Shown here: in pieces, positions 34,305 through 44,266 of the stretch
How the letters are laid out: each line of letters opens with the position of its first letter
Position numbering within the stretch: position 1 is the stretch's first letter
DNA from: Pseudomonas plecoglossicida NBRC 103162 = DSM 15088
GTDB taxonomy: Bacteria > Pseudomonadota > Gammaproteobacteria > Pseudomonadales > Pseudomonadaceae
Reading direction: 5' to 3'
DNA length: 64,000 bases
NCBI RefSeq assembly: GCF_000730665.1
Contig: NZ_BBIV01000025.1
Location: forward strand, 21,489 to 85,488
Program-made: the position numbers and the translations under genes
The notes under the pieces: generated by a model
What the model was told of the DNA's origin: nothing
Database searches by the model: none
Seen by the model: the letters and a program-made list of their open reading frames with translations, nothing else

Positions 34305-36620
34305 ATGGGGTGGTGTGCACAGGTAGTGCAATGGATGTCGGCGGTGGTCAGGGCAAGTGTGCTGGTGTTGGCGCTCTGCAGTGCCGGCCTCGGCGGGGTT
34401 GCGTTTGGCGACGGGCAGTTGCCTGTCCAGGCCAAGGACCGTGAGGGCTATGCCGATGCCGGCAGTTGCCAGTCCTGCCATGCCGAACAGGCCGCGCAGT
34501 GGCAGCATTCCGACCATGCCTGGGCGCTGCGCGATGCCAGCGTTGGCAACGTGCTGGGCAACTTCAATGACGTGCGCTACGACCAGGATGGGGTCAAGGC
34601 ACGCTTCTATCGAAAGGGCGACAGCTTTTTCGTCAATATCGACGGCGAGGATGGCAAGCCAGCCGACTTCAAGGTGCTCTACACCTTTGGCTACGCGCCC
34701 TTGCAACAGTACCTGGTGGCGCTGTCACGGGGGCGTTTGCAGGCCTTGACCATCGCCTGGGACAGTCGGCCGGCGGAGCAGGGGGGGCAGCGCTGGTTCT
34801 CGCTGTACCCCGGCCAGCGCTTCACCCCGGACGACCCGCTGCACTGGACAGGGCGTTACCAGAACTGGAACGGCATGTGCGCCGATTGCCATTCGACCGG
34901 GCTGGCCAAGCACTACGACGATGCCAAGGACAGTTTCGCCAGCACCTGGCAGGAAAAGACCGTGGGTTGCCAAGGGTGTCATGGCCCGAGCCAGGCGCAT
35001 GTCGACTGGGCAACCCGCAACCCGGGCGCATCGCCTGCCCAGGGTCTGGCCGTGAACTTCAAGGCGCTGGGCAGCAAGGGCCTGGTGGAGCAGTGCGCCT
35101 ATTGCCACAGCCGGCGGCAGGGGCTGGGCAGCGGCCAGATGCCAGGGCACCCGCAGCTCGATCAGAGCCTGCCGGCCACCTTGCGCACCGGCCTGTACCA
35201 TGCCGATGGGCAGATCGACGGGGAGGTCTACGAGTTCGGCTCGTTCGCCCAGAGCAAGATGTACGCGGCGGGTGTCGGCTGCACCGACTGCCACAACCCG
35301 CACACCACCAAGGTGCGCATCGAAGGCAACGGCCTGTGCCTGCAATGCCACAACACCCAGCCCAACACCGCGCGCTTCGCCGGCCTGCAGGCCAAGGACT
35401 ACGACAGCCCCGAGCACCATCACCATGCCGCCGGCTCGCCCGGGGCGCAGTGCGTGAACTGCCACATGCCGAGCAAGGACTACATGGTCGTCGACCCACG
35501 GCGCGACCACAGCCTGCGCATACCCCGGCCTGACCTTGCGGCCCAGGGCATTGGCCCGGACGCCTGCACAGCCTGCCACAAGGACCGTCAGCCGGCCTGG
35601 GCTGCCAGCGCGATCGACAGCTGGTTCGCCACGCCCAAGCGCCCGGCCCATTACGGCCAGAGCTTCCACGCCGTTGCCGAAGACCCAAGCACCACCCTCA
35701 GTCGCCTGGGGTATGTGCTGGCGGACAAGAGCAACCCTGCCATCGTCAGGGCGACCGCTGCGGACCAGTTGGCGGACCTCGGGCCTGCTGCCAGCAGTAA
35801 CCTGCGCTGGGCCTTGCAGGACAAGGACGCGGTGGTGCGTGCCTATGCGGTGGGCGGTTTCAGTCGCTTGCCGGCTGAGCAGCGCGTTGCGCCCCTGCTG
35901 CCGCTGTTGCAGGACCCGACCCTGGCGGTGCGCGACGAAGCCGTGCGCGCCCTGGCCGATGTGCCGGCCGAGCAACTGCCCGAGGCCAGCCGCCAGTCGT
36001 TCGCGGCCATGCTCGGTGAATACGAACAGCGCTTGCGCGGCAACGCCGACCTGCCTGGCGGGCGGCTCAACCTGGCGGTACTGATGGAGCGCCAGGGCCG
36101 CACCGAGCAGGCGATGGAGCAGTATCGCCAGGCATTGCGCCTGGACCCGTATTTCGTCCCGGCCAGGGTCAACCTGGTCACCCTCGCCAGCAGCCGTCAG
36201 CGCCTGGACGAGGCCGAGCAGCTGCTGCGCGAAGGGGTGGCGCTGGAGAAGATGCCGGCGCCTGACCGCGGCAACCTGGCCTACATGCTCGCCTTGCTGC
36301 TGGTGGAGCGCGGCAAGTCTGAAGAGGCGCTGGGCTGGATGGAACAGGCCGCGGTGGCGTTGCCGGGCAATACACGCATTCGCTACAACCAGGGCTTGCT
36401 GCTGTCGCGCATGGACCGCCGTGACGATGCGCTGCAGGCCTTGCGCAGCGGCTTGCAGCAGGCGCCGGAGGATGCGGACTTGTTGTATTCGTTGATCTAC
36501 CTGCATGCCCTGGCCGGGGAGCGGGAACAGGCCTGGCCGTATGTGCAGAAGATGCGTGAAGTGGCACCGGACGATCAACGGCTGCGGGCGATCGAGCCGT
36601 ATTGGCAGAAGCAGCCTTGA
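34305..36620 (+). CDS. Octaheme cytochrome c with HEAT-like and TPR repeats
   Basis: A 771-residue exported protein. After a signal peptide (about residues 1-35) come eight CxxCH haem sites: CQSCH (55-59), CADCH, CQGCH, CAYCH, CTDCH, CLQCH, CVNCH and CTACH. HEAT-like repeats follow around 450-540 (PAIVRATAADQLADLGPAAS, DPTLAVRDEAVRALADVPAE), then several TPR units (AMEQYRQALRLDPYFVPARV, LLREGVALEKMPAPDRGNLA). The haem part resembles cytochrome c554/doubled-CxxCH proteins that pass electrons in the periplasm. ATG 34305 has GGAG 7 bases upstream. It heads the plus-strand run leading into the MoxR/VWA operon but is separated from it by a palindrome. Confidence 0.85.
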   Translation: MGWCAQVVQWMSAVVRASVLVLALCSAGLGGVAFGDGQLPVQAKDREGYADAGSCQSCHAEQAAQWQHSDHAWALRDASVGNVLGNFNDVRYDQDGVKARFYRKGDSFFVNIDGEDGKPADFKVLYTFGYAPLQQYLVALSRGRLQALTIAWDSRPAEQGGQRWFSLYPGQRFTPDDPLHWTGRYQNWNGMCADCHSTGLAKHYDDAKDSFASTWQEKTVGCQGCHGPSQAHVDWATRNPGASPAQGLAVNFKALGSKGLVEQCAYCHSRRQGLGSGQMPGHPQLDQSLPATLRTGLYHADGQIDGEVYEFGSFAQSKMYAAGVGCTDCHNPHTTKVRIEGNGLCLQCHNTQPNTARFAGLQAKDYDSPEHHHHAAGSPGAQCVNCHMPSKDYMVVDPRRDHSLRIPRPDLAAQGIGPDACTACHKDRQPAWAASAIDSWFATPKRPAHYGQSFHAVAEDPSTTLSRLGYVLADKSNPAIVRATAADQLADLGPAASSNLRWALQDKDAVVRAYAVGGFSRLPAEQRVAPLLPLLQDPTLAVRDEAVRALADVPAEQLPEASRQSFAAMLGEYEQRLRGNADLPGGRLNLAVLMERQGRTEQAMEQYRQALRLDPYFVPARVNLVTLASSRQRLDEAEQLLREGVALEKMPAPDRGNLAYMLALLLVERGKSEEALGWMEQAAVALPGNTRIRYNQGLLLSRMDRRDDALQALRSGLQQAPEDADLLYSLIYLHALAGEREQAWPYVQKMREVAPDDQRLRAIEPYWQKQP

Positions 36621-36654
36621 GGTTTATTGGGGCCTGGCTTGGGACTTGGGGTGG

Positions 36655-36696
36655 GACGTAGATCGAGCGCCGCCCGCGCGGCGCTCGATCTACGTC
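36655..36696. repeat. Perfect 19-bp palindrome (REP-like hairpin)
   Basis: GACGTAGATCGAGCGCCGC, loop CCGC, GCGGCGCTCGATCTACGTC. It lies between the octaheme cytochrome stop and moxR, with no T-run. A diverged copy with the same GCGCCGC-CCGC-GCGGCGC core is at 63948-63965, so it is a dispersed element. Confidence 0.85.
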
Positions 36697-36817
36697 GCAT
36701 CCGAAAACCATCGCCATACCCGTCTGCCCCACCATGTTCTCTTCACGACACCCCATTGCACCCCAGCCGTGCCCAGCTAGATTTACCGGACCAACCCCCA
36801 CCAGGATCCATTGCCCC

Positions 36818-37792
36818 GTGAACACCCATGAACACGTCCAGGCCCTGGAAGCCTCGGTCGCGCAGAAGGTCCTTGGTCAGGCCGAAACCATTCGCCATGT
36901 GCTGCTGGGCCTGCTCGCCAACGGCCATGTGCTGCTCGAAAGCCTCCCGGGCCTGGCCAAGACGCGCACGGTAAAAGCCCTTGCCACGCACCTGGAAGCG
37001 CAGATGCGGCGCATCCAGTTCACCCCCGACCTGTTGCCGTCGGACATCACCGGCGGCGAGATCCTGCAGCAGACGGCCGAAGGCAGCAGCATCCGTTTCC
37101 AGCCCGGCCCGCTGTTCGGCAATGTCATCCTCGCCGACGAAATCAACCGCGCCCCGGCCAAGGTCCAGGCGGCCTTGCTCGAGGCCATGGAGGAACGGCA
37201 GATCACCGTGGCCGGGCAAAGCTACCCGATGCCCGGCCTGTTCATGGTACTGGCGACCCAGAACCCCATCGAGCAGGAGGGCACCTACCCGTTGCCCGAA
37301 GCGCAGATGGACCGCTTCCTGATGAAGGTGCAGCTCGACTACCCCAACCCGGAAGACGAAACTCAGGTGCTGCGCCTGGTGCGCGAAGAGGACCAGGCCA
37401 GCCATGAAGGTTCGACCGAGCCCGCGCGCCTGGCCCAGCAGGTGATCTTCGATGCCCGCCGCGAGGTGGCTCAGGTGCATGTCGCGCAGGCCATCGACCG
37501 CTACCTCATCGACCTGGTCAACGCCACCCGCCATCCCGCCGACTACGACGCCGACCTGGCGCGCTGGATCAGCATCGGTGCCAGCCCGCGCGGTGGCATC
37601 AGCCTTGACCGGGTGGCCCGGGCGCATGCCTGGCTCAACGGCCAGGATTTCGTCTCGCCGGACAATGTGCGTGCCGTGGTGCACCCGGTACTGCGCCACC
37701 GCCTGCAACTGTCCTACGACGCGGTCACCGACGGCGTGGGCGCCGACCAGGTCATCGACCGGCTGTTGGACAAGGTGGCCATTCCCGCCTGA
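36818..37792 (+). CDS. MoxR-family AAA+ ATPase
   Basis: A 324-residue AAA+ chaperone-type ATPase. Walker A is ESLPGLAKTRTVKALA, Walker B is VILADEINRAPAKVQAALLE, sensor 1 lies in VLATQNPIEQEGTYPLPEAQ with arginine finger near MDRF, and the C-terminal lid ends with SISLDRVARAHAW-like sequence. MoxR proteins work with VWA-domain proteins to insert cofactors or activate complexes. The start is GTG 36818 with AGGA upstream. It is the first gene of a tightly packed six-gene set (MoxR, DUF58, DUF4381, VWA, VWA-TPR, BatD) in the conserved order of this family. Confidence 0.92.
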   Translation: MNTHEHVQALEASVAQKVLGQAETIRHVLLGLLANGHVLLESLPGLAKTRTVKALATHLEAQMRRIQFTPDLLPSDITGGEILQQTAEGSSIRFQPGPLFGNVILADEINRAPAKVQAALLEAMEERQITVAGQSYPMPGLFMVLATQNPIEQEGTYPLPEAQMDRFLMKVQLDYPNPEDETQVLRLVREEDQASHEGSTEPARLAQQVIFDARREVAQVHVAQAIDRYLIDLVNATRHPADYDADLARWISIGASPRGGISLDRVARAHAWLNGQDFVSPDNVRAVVHPVLRHRLQLSYDAVTDGVGADQVIDRLLDKVAIPA

Positions 37793-37803
37793 CGGAGAGG
37801 CCC

Positions 37804-38754
37804 ATGCCTGTGAACAGCATTGCCGCCGACGGCTTCGTGTATGCCTCGCTCGCTGAACTGATGGCGCTGGAGGGGCGTGCCCGAGGCTTGAGCTTCATCG
37901 CCCGCCAGCCGCTGTCGAGCATCCTGTCCGGCAACCATGCCTCGCGGTTGCGCGGGCGTGGCCTGAGTTTCGACGAATTGCGCCACTACACCCCCGGGGA
38001 TGACCTGCGCCACCTCGACTGGCGGGCCTCGCTGCGCTATGGCAAGCCCTTCGTGCGCACCTTCACCGAAGAGCGTGACCGGCCCACCCTGGTGCTGGTC
38101 GACCAGCGCATGAACATGTACTTCGGCTCGCAGCGCTACTTCAAGTCGGTCAGTGCCGCGCAGGTCGCGGCGATCTGTGCGTGGATGGCGTTCCATGCCG
38201 GGGACCGGGTCGGCGGCATGGTCTTTGGCAACCAGCAGGTGGATTACGTGCGCCCGCTGCGCAGCCGGGCGCGGGTCGAGGCGTTGTGCAGTGCGGTGGT
38301 CAAGGCCAACCAGCGGTTGTCGGCGTTTGCCGCCGACGCTGAAAACGATGCGCAACTGGACAAGGTGCTGCGCAGCTGCGTGGCCTCGGCCGGCCACGAC
38401 CACCTGATCTGCATCATCAGCGACTTTGCCGGCATTGGTCCGGACACCCTGCCGTTGTTGCGCCAGTTGCAACAGCACAACGACGTGATCGCCATCCAGG
38501 TCTACGACCCGATTGCCCTGCAACTGCCGGACAAGGGCCGGCTGAACGTGACCCAGGGCGCACAGCAGGTGGAACTGGAGGTCGGCCAGCGGCGCATCAA
38601 CCGCCCGTTGGGCGAGTTCCTCGCCGGGCGCCTGCGCGATGTCGCCGAGCTGCTGCGTCGCAGCCAGGTGCCGCTGCTGCTGGTGAGCACCGGCGATGAC
38701 AGCCTGGAGCAATTGCGCCGGGAGCTGGGCCGTCTGGCCCAGGTCCCGCGATGA
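37804..38754 (+). CDS. DUF58 domain protein of the MoxR/VWA operon
   Basis: A 316-residue protein with the DUF58 hallmark LSFDELRHYTPGDDLRHLDW followed by GKPFVRTFTEERDRPTLVLV, and a degenerate VWA fold after it (VDQRMNMYFG in place of a full MIDAS DxSxS). There is no membrane segment. In this widespread operon the DUF58 protein is thought to partner with MoxR. ATG 37804 has GGAGAGG upstream, 11 bases after the moxR stop; its last bases overlap the next start (ATGA). Confidence 0.9.
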   Translation: MPVNSIAADGFVYASLAELMALEGRARGLSFIARQPLSSILSGNHASRLRGRGLSFDELRHYTPGDDLRHLDWRASLRYGKPFVRTFTEERDRPTLVLVDQRMNMYFGSQRYFKSVSAAQVAAICAWMAFHAGDRVGGMVFGNQQVDYVRPLRSRARVEALCSAVVKANQRLSAFAADAENDAQLDKVLRSCVASAGHDHLICIISDFAGIGPDTLPLLRQLQQHNDVIAIQVYDPIALQLPDKGRLNVTQGAQQVELEVGQRRINRPLGEFLAGRLRDVAELLRRSQVPLLLVSTGDDSLEQLRRELGRLAQVPR

Positions 38755-39248
38755 GTGCGCCGATTCCGGCCATCGACCAGTTGCACGAACTGACGCCCGG
38801 CTCGCCGCCGTTCAGCTACCTGCCGCAGACCTGGGCCTGGCTGGTGCTGGCCGTATTGCTGCTGGGCGCGGTGTTGCTGTGGGGCGTGCTGCGCTGGCGG
38901 CGTTGGCAGCGTGACCGCTACCGGCGCGAGGCCTTGGCGCGGCTCGAGCAACTGGCCCGTGCCAAGGGTGAATCGCGCCTGGCCGGCCTGCGCGAGCTGC
39001 CCGTGCTGCTGAAGCGGGTGGCCTTGTCGATGCCGGATGCACCGCCCGTGGCCAGCCTGGGCGGCGAGCCCTGGCAGGCGTTTCTCGCCAGCCGTTCGCC
39101 TCATCCGTTGCCCGAGGATTTCGCCGATACCCTGCACCGGCTTGCCTACGCCCCGGATGACGACCTGCTCGCCCTGCCGGCGCAGCAGGTGAACGCCGTG
39201 TTCAGCGCCAGCCGAAGCTGGATCGAGGGGCACCATGTGGCAGTTTGA
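38751..39248 (+). CDS. DUF4381 membrane protein
   Basis: A 165-residue protein: short N-terminal part (IPAIDQLHELTPGSPPF), one membrane helix (WAWLVLAVLLLGAVLLWGVL), a basic stretch RWRRWQRDRYRREALARLEQ and a cytoplasmic helical domain. This is the DUF4381 layout always found between DUF58 and BatA-like genes. Start overlaps the previous stop by 4 bases and its end overlaps the next gene by 14, so translation is coupled. Confidence 0.88.
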   Translation: MSAPIPAIDQLHELTPGSPPFSYLPQTWAWLVLAVLLLGAVLLWGVLRWRRWQRDRYRREALARLEQLARAKGESRLAGLRELPVLLKRVALSMPDAPPVASLGGEPWQAFLASRSPHPLPEDFADTLHRLAYAPDDDLLALPAQQVNAVFSASRSWIEGHHVAV

Positions 39249-40236
39249 TTACCCCTGGGTGTTCCTGTTGCTGCCCCTGGCCTGGCTGGCCTACCGCATG
39301 CTGGGTGTCTACCAGGAGAGTCGCAGCGCAGTACGGGTGCCATTCTTCTCGGCGATGAGCCGTGCCGTGGGCAAGCAGCCGGGCGATGCGAGCGCCAGTG
39401 GCGGGCGAGGGCAGTTGCTGCTCAACCTGCTGGTCTGGGCGCTGGTGGTGGCCGCCTGCGCCAGGCCGGTGCTGGTGGAGCGGCCGATCCAGCGCGAACA
39501 ACCCATGCGCGACATCATGCTGGCCATCGATATTTCACAGTCCATGGAGGCCACCGACTACACCAACGCCAAGGGCGAGCGCACCGACCGCCTGAGTGCG
39601 GTAAAGGCGGTGGTGCGCGACTTCATCGCCCAGCGCAAGGACGACCGCATCGGCCTGATCGTGTTCGGCACCGGCGCCTACCCGCAGGCGCCATTGACCC
39701 TGGACCACGCCAGCCTGCTGATGCTGCTGGATGAGGTCGGCATCGGCATGGCCGGGCCCAACACCGCACTGGGTGATGCGATCGGCCTGACCATCAAGAC
39801 CCTCGTCGCCGACAAGACCCCGGAGAAGGTGCTGATCTTGTTGACCGACGGCAACGACACCGGCAGCGCCATCACGCCCGACCACGCAGCGCGCCTGGCC
39901 CGGGACAACCGTATCGTGGTGCATACCATCGGCATCGGCGACCCGCAGGCGACCGGTGATGCCAAGGTCGACCTGGCCACCCTGCAGGCGATCGCGCGCA
40001 CCACCGGCGGGCAGTTCTTCCGCGCCGACGACCGCCAGGCACTGCAGCAGGTGTATGCCACCCTCGACCGTCTGACCCCGCACCAGGTCAAGACCTTCAG
40101 CCATCAGCCCAAACGCGACCTGTTCGTCTGGCCACTGGGCGCAGGCCTGACCTTGTTGCTGGCCGGCCAGTTGCTGGCGTTGCTCCGGGCAAGGCTGGCA
40201 GGCCGTCAGCCAGCACCGGTGGAGACGCAATCATGA
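39235..40236 (+). CDS. VWA-domain membrane protein (BatA-like)
   Basis: A 333-residue protein with membrane helices at both ends (DYPWVFLLLPLAWLAYRMLG; FVWPLGAGLTLLLAGQLLAL) and a VWA domain between them. The metal-ion-dependent adhesion site is complete: DISQS near residue 101 in MLAIDISQSMEATD, plus the distal Asp in LLTDGNDTGSA. BatA-type proteins face the periplasm and are thought to form a complex with the next gene product and MoxR. It overlaps both neighbours. Confidence 0.9.
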   Translation: MWQFDYPWVFLLLPLAWLAYRMLGVYQESRSAVRVPFFSAMSRAVGKQPGDASASGGRGQLLLNLLVWALVVAACARPVLVERPIQREQPMRDIMLAIDISQSMEATDYTNAKGERTDRLSAVKAVVRDFIAQRKDDRIGLIVFGTGAYPQAPLTLDHASLLMLLDEVGIGMAGPNTALGDAIGLTIKTLVADKTPEKVLILLTDGNDTGSAITPDHAARLARDNRIVVHTIGIGDPQATGDAKVDLATLQAIARTTGGQFFRADDRQALQQVYATLDRLTPHQVKTFSHQPKRDLFVWPLGAGLTLLLAGQLLALLRARLAGRQPAPVETQS

Positions 40237-41819
40237 CCTTCGACCTCGGTGCGTTCCACTTCCTGCGGCCGCTGTGGCTGTTGCTCATGCTGCCCGGTGT
40301 GCTGCTGCCGCTGCTGTGGCTGCGTCGGCATGACCTGCGCCGCCAACTCGACGGCATCATCGCCCCGCACCTGGTGGCGCACTTGCTGATCACCCCGCAG
40401 GAAAAGCGCCGGCTGCGGCCCGTGCACCTGCTGGGCGCGATTCTGATATTCGGCGCCCTGGCAGCCGCTGGGCCCACCTGGGAACAGGACCTGCCCGATT
40501 TCCTCGACGACCGCGCGCCGCTGATCCTTGCCGTGGACCTGTCACCCTCGATGGACGCCGATGACGTGCCCCCCAGCCGCCTGGCAGCCGTGCGGCATAC
40601 CCTACACGACCTGGTGATGCGCCGTGGCGGTGCGCGGACCGCGCTGGTCGCCTATGCCGGCAGCGCGCACCTGGTGTTGCCGGCCACCGACGATCCGGCC
40701 TTGCTCGACACCTTTATCCAGGCGCTGGCCACCGACCTGATGGGCAAGCCCGGCAAGGATGCCCTGGGGGCTATCGACCAGGCGCTCAGGCTGCTGGATG
40801 CGGAAAAAGCCCCGGGCAGCCTGGTGCTGCTGACCGATGGCGCCGATGCCAGCCAGTTCGACGCGATTGCCAAGCGCCTGGCCGGCAGCCCGCTGCAGGT
40901 GCTGGTGCTGGCGGTCGGCAGCCAGTCCAGCGGTCCGTTGCGCGATGCCCAGGGCCTGCCCAGGCTCGACGCCCAGGGCCGGCCGGTACAAGGCGATTTC
41001 GATAGCCAAGGCCTGCAAGGGTTGGCCAAGGCGGCGGGTGCGCCGCTGGGCAGCCTGTCGCTGAACGACGATGACCTGGACTGGATCGAGCTGCATGCCC
41101 AGCGACATTTCAAGGCGGCCAGTGGCCTGGATGCCCAGTTGCACTGGAAGGATGCCGGCTACTGGCTGTGCTGGCCGCTGTTGCTGCTGGTGCTGTTCAG
41201 CGTGCGCCGAGGCTGGCGGGTGAACTGGCTGCCAGGCCTGTTGCTGGCGCTGCTGCTGGGGGGGGCGGCAGAGCCTGCGCGGGCCGGGGCACTGGCCGAT
41301 GCGTTTTTCACCGCCGACCAGCAAGGACGTTGGGCGTTCGACCACGAGCACTATCCGCAGGCGGCGGCGCGCTTCCACGACCCCTACTGGAAAGGTGTCG
41401 CCGCCTACCAGGCAGCCGATTTCCAGGCGGCGCTGACCAGCCTGGGCAAGGTCGACACGGCACCGGCCTGGTTCTACCAGGGCAACAGCTACGTGCGGCT
41501 GTTCAAGTTCGAGCAGGCCATCGCCGCCTACCAGCAGGCCCTGCGCCTGCAGCCGCAGTTTGCCGAAGCCAAGGCCAACCTGGCGCTGGCCGAGGCACTG
41601 CTCAAGGACTACGAGGACCAGCAAGAAGCCAGCCCGCCCAATGAAAAACCCGACAAGGTGGTGGAAGACCAGACGCCCGCCGCAGGCGGTCAACAACAGC
41701 AGCAACAGACCCCGCAGGCGGCCTCCGACCAGCTCTGGCTGAACAACCTGACCACTTCGCCGGCGCAGTTTCTCAAACGCAAGTTCGCGTTGCAGGATGC
41801 CGCGAAGGAGGCACCATGA
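40233..41819 (+). CDS. VWA-TPR membrane protein (BatB/BatC-like fusion)
   Basis: A 528-residue protein. Two N-terminal membrane helices (FLRPLWLLLMLPGVLLPLLW) precede a VWA domain with DLSPS (LAVDLSPSMDADD) and LLTDGADASQ; two more helices follow near 310-350 and then a TPR region (AWFYQGNSYVRLFKFEQAIA, YQQALRLQPQFAEAKANLAL) and a Gln-rich tail. In other bacteria BatB and BatC are separate; here they form one polypeptide, a known variant. ATGA overlaps at both ends. Confidence 0.9.
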   Translation: MTFDLGAFHFLRPLWLLLMLPGVLLPLLWLRRHDLRRQLDGIIAPHLVAHLLITPQEKRRLRPVHLLGAILIFGALAAAGPTWEQDLPDFLDDRAPLILAVDLSPSMDADDVPPSRLAAVRHTLHDLVMRRGGARTALVAYAGSAHLVLPATDDPALLDTFIQALATDLMGKPGKDALGAIDQALRLLDAEKAPGSLVLLTDGADASQFDAIAKRLAGSPLQVLVLAVGSQSSGPLRDAQGLPRLDAQGRPVQGDFDSQGLQGLAKAAGAPLGSLSLNDDDLDWIELHAQRHFKAASGLDAQLHWKDAGYWLCWPLLLLVLFSVRRGWRVNWLPGLLLALLLGGAAEPARAGALADAFFTADQQGRWAFDHEHYPQAAARFHDPYWKGVAAYQAADFQAALTSLGKVDTAPAWFYQGNSYVRLFKFEQAIAAYQQALRLQPQFAEAKANLALAEALLKDYEDQQEASPPNEKPDKVVEDQTPAAGGQQQQQQTPQAASDQLWLNNLTTSPAQFLKRKFALQDAAKEAP

Positions 41820-43126
41820 TCCGTTGCGCCTTGTTCATGTTGTGTTGCCTCACCGGCTTTGTGCATGCGGCCGAGCCTGAAGTGCGGGTGCAGGCACGGC
41901 TGGTGCCGGCGACGCCGATCATGACCGGGGCCACGGTCAGCCTGGAGGTCGACCTGCTGGTCGACACCTGGTTCACCGACGCGCCGGTGCTGCCGGCCCT
42001 GCAACTGGCGGGTGCGGTGGTGACGCCGCCCAGTGGCGAGGCCCAGCACTTGAACCAGCGACTCGACGGCAAGGCCTTCTTCGGCTTGCGCTATCGCTAC
42101 CAGATCACTCCCACCACGGCGCAGCGTTTCAGCATTCCGGCATTGGCTTTTGTCGTCCAGCCCGGCCAGGCGAGCGCGGCGCTGACCGTCCACAGCCAGC
42201 CCCTGTCGTTCGAGGCCAAAGGCACCGCCAGCACGGCAGGCGAGCAGCGCCTGGTCGCACAGACGCTGGAACTGACCCAGAGCATCGAGCCGTCGCACAG
42301 CCCGTTGCGGGCCGGTGACAGCATCACTCGACGCCTGCATGTCGTCGCCCCCGGTGCCCAGGCGATGTTGATCCCACCGCCGCACTTTGCCGAGGTCGAT
42401 GGCCTCAAGCGCTATGTGCAGACGCCCAGCGTCACGCCGCTGAGCGATGGTCGCGGTGGCATCCTCGGGGGGCAGCGCGAGGACAGTGTCAGCTACGTGG
42501 CCAACTCCGCCGGGCACTACCGCCTGCCGGCCATCGAGGTGCAATGGTGGGATGCCGCCACGGGCGAGCCGCACACGGCCTCGGTGCCCGCGGTGGAGGT
42601 GGTGGCCGAGGCAGGCAGCTACCAGGCGCCGTTCTCCCTCGCTGAAGACCTACGCGCACTGGGCCAGGGCACCCAGGTCAGGATCGCCAGCCACTGGCTG
42701 TTGCTGCTGGTACTGCTGCTGGTGCTGGGCGCCGTGGCTTGGGGCGGCCGCGAATGGGGGCGGGCAAGCTGGCAGTGGTTGCGACGCTGGCAGACCAGGC
42801 GGCGGCAGGCCTGGCTCGACTCCTCCGGCTACGCCTGGCGCCGGGCGCGGCAGCAATGCGCCAGCCAGCCGGCGCGGCTGGACGGCCTGTACCTGTGGGT
42901 GCGGCGCAGCGCGGGGCGGCGCACCCTGTCGTCAAGTGAACATCCCTCGGCCGAGCATTCGGAGCACGATTTGCTAGCCTTTTTCGAGGCTGGCTATGGT
43001 GCCCAAGCTGAGCACGGGCTCAGCTCGGGTGAGCGCAGGAAACTGATGCAGCGCCTGCGCCAGGGGCCAGCAACGGGCCAGGCCACTGCTTCGAAAAGAC
43101 ACGGGCTTCATGATCTGAATCCCTGA
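41816..43126 (+). CDS. BatD-family protein
   Basis: A 436-residue exported protein: signal peptide IRCALFMLCCLTGFVHAAEP, repeated Ig-like beta domains (PEVRVQARLVPATPIMTGAT, PLRAGDSITRRLHVVAPGAQ), then one membrane helix near 285 (WLLLLVLLLVLGAVAWGG) and a basic cytoplasmic tail. This is the BatD (oxygen-tolerance) arrangement closing the MoxR/VWA operon. Its start overlaps the preceding stop (ATGA). The next gene follows after 30 bases. Confidence 0.87.
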   Translation: MIRCALFMLCCLTGFVHAAEPEVRVQARLVPATPIMTGATVSLEVDLLVDTWFTDAPVLPALQLAGAVVTPPSGEAQHLNQRLDGKAFFGLRYRYQITPTTAQRFSIPALAFVVQPGQASAALTVHSQPLSFEAKGTASTAGEQRLVAQTLELTQSIEPSHSPLRAGDSITRRLHVVAPGAQAMLIPPPHFAEVDGLKRYVQTPSVTPLSDGRGGILGGQREDSVSYVANSAGHYRLPAIEVQWWDAATGEPHTASVPAVEVVAEAGSYQAPFSLAEDLRALGQGTQVRIASHWLLLLVLLLVLGAVAWGGREWGRASWQWLRRWQTRRRQAWLDSSGYAWRRARQQCASQPARLDGLYLWVRRSAGRRTLSSSEHPSAEHSEHDLLAFFEAGYGAQAEHGLSSGERRKLMQRLRQGPATGQATASKRHGLHDLNP

Positions 43127-43156
43127 GACTGCTCATTCAGGTAAGGACAGCACAGC

Positions 43157-44161
<1,005 letters not shown>

Positions 44162-44266
44162 GGATTCAAAAACCAACCGCAGGCGTACGGGGCCGGGCGA
44201 ACCGCCAGCAACCCTGGTACACGCAGTCGTGGACGACAGCAGTGACATGAAACGGAGAGCGTAGCT

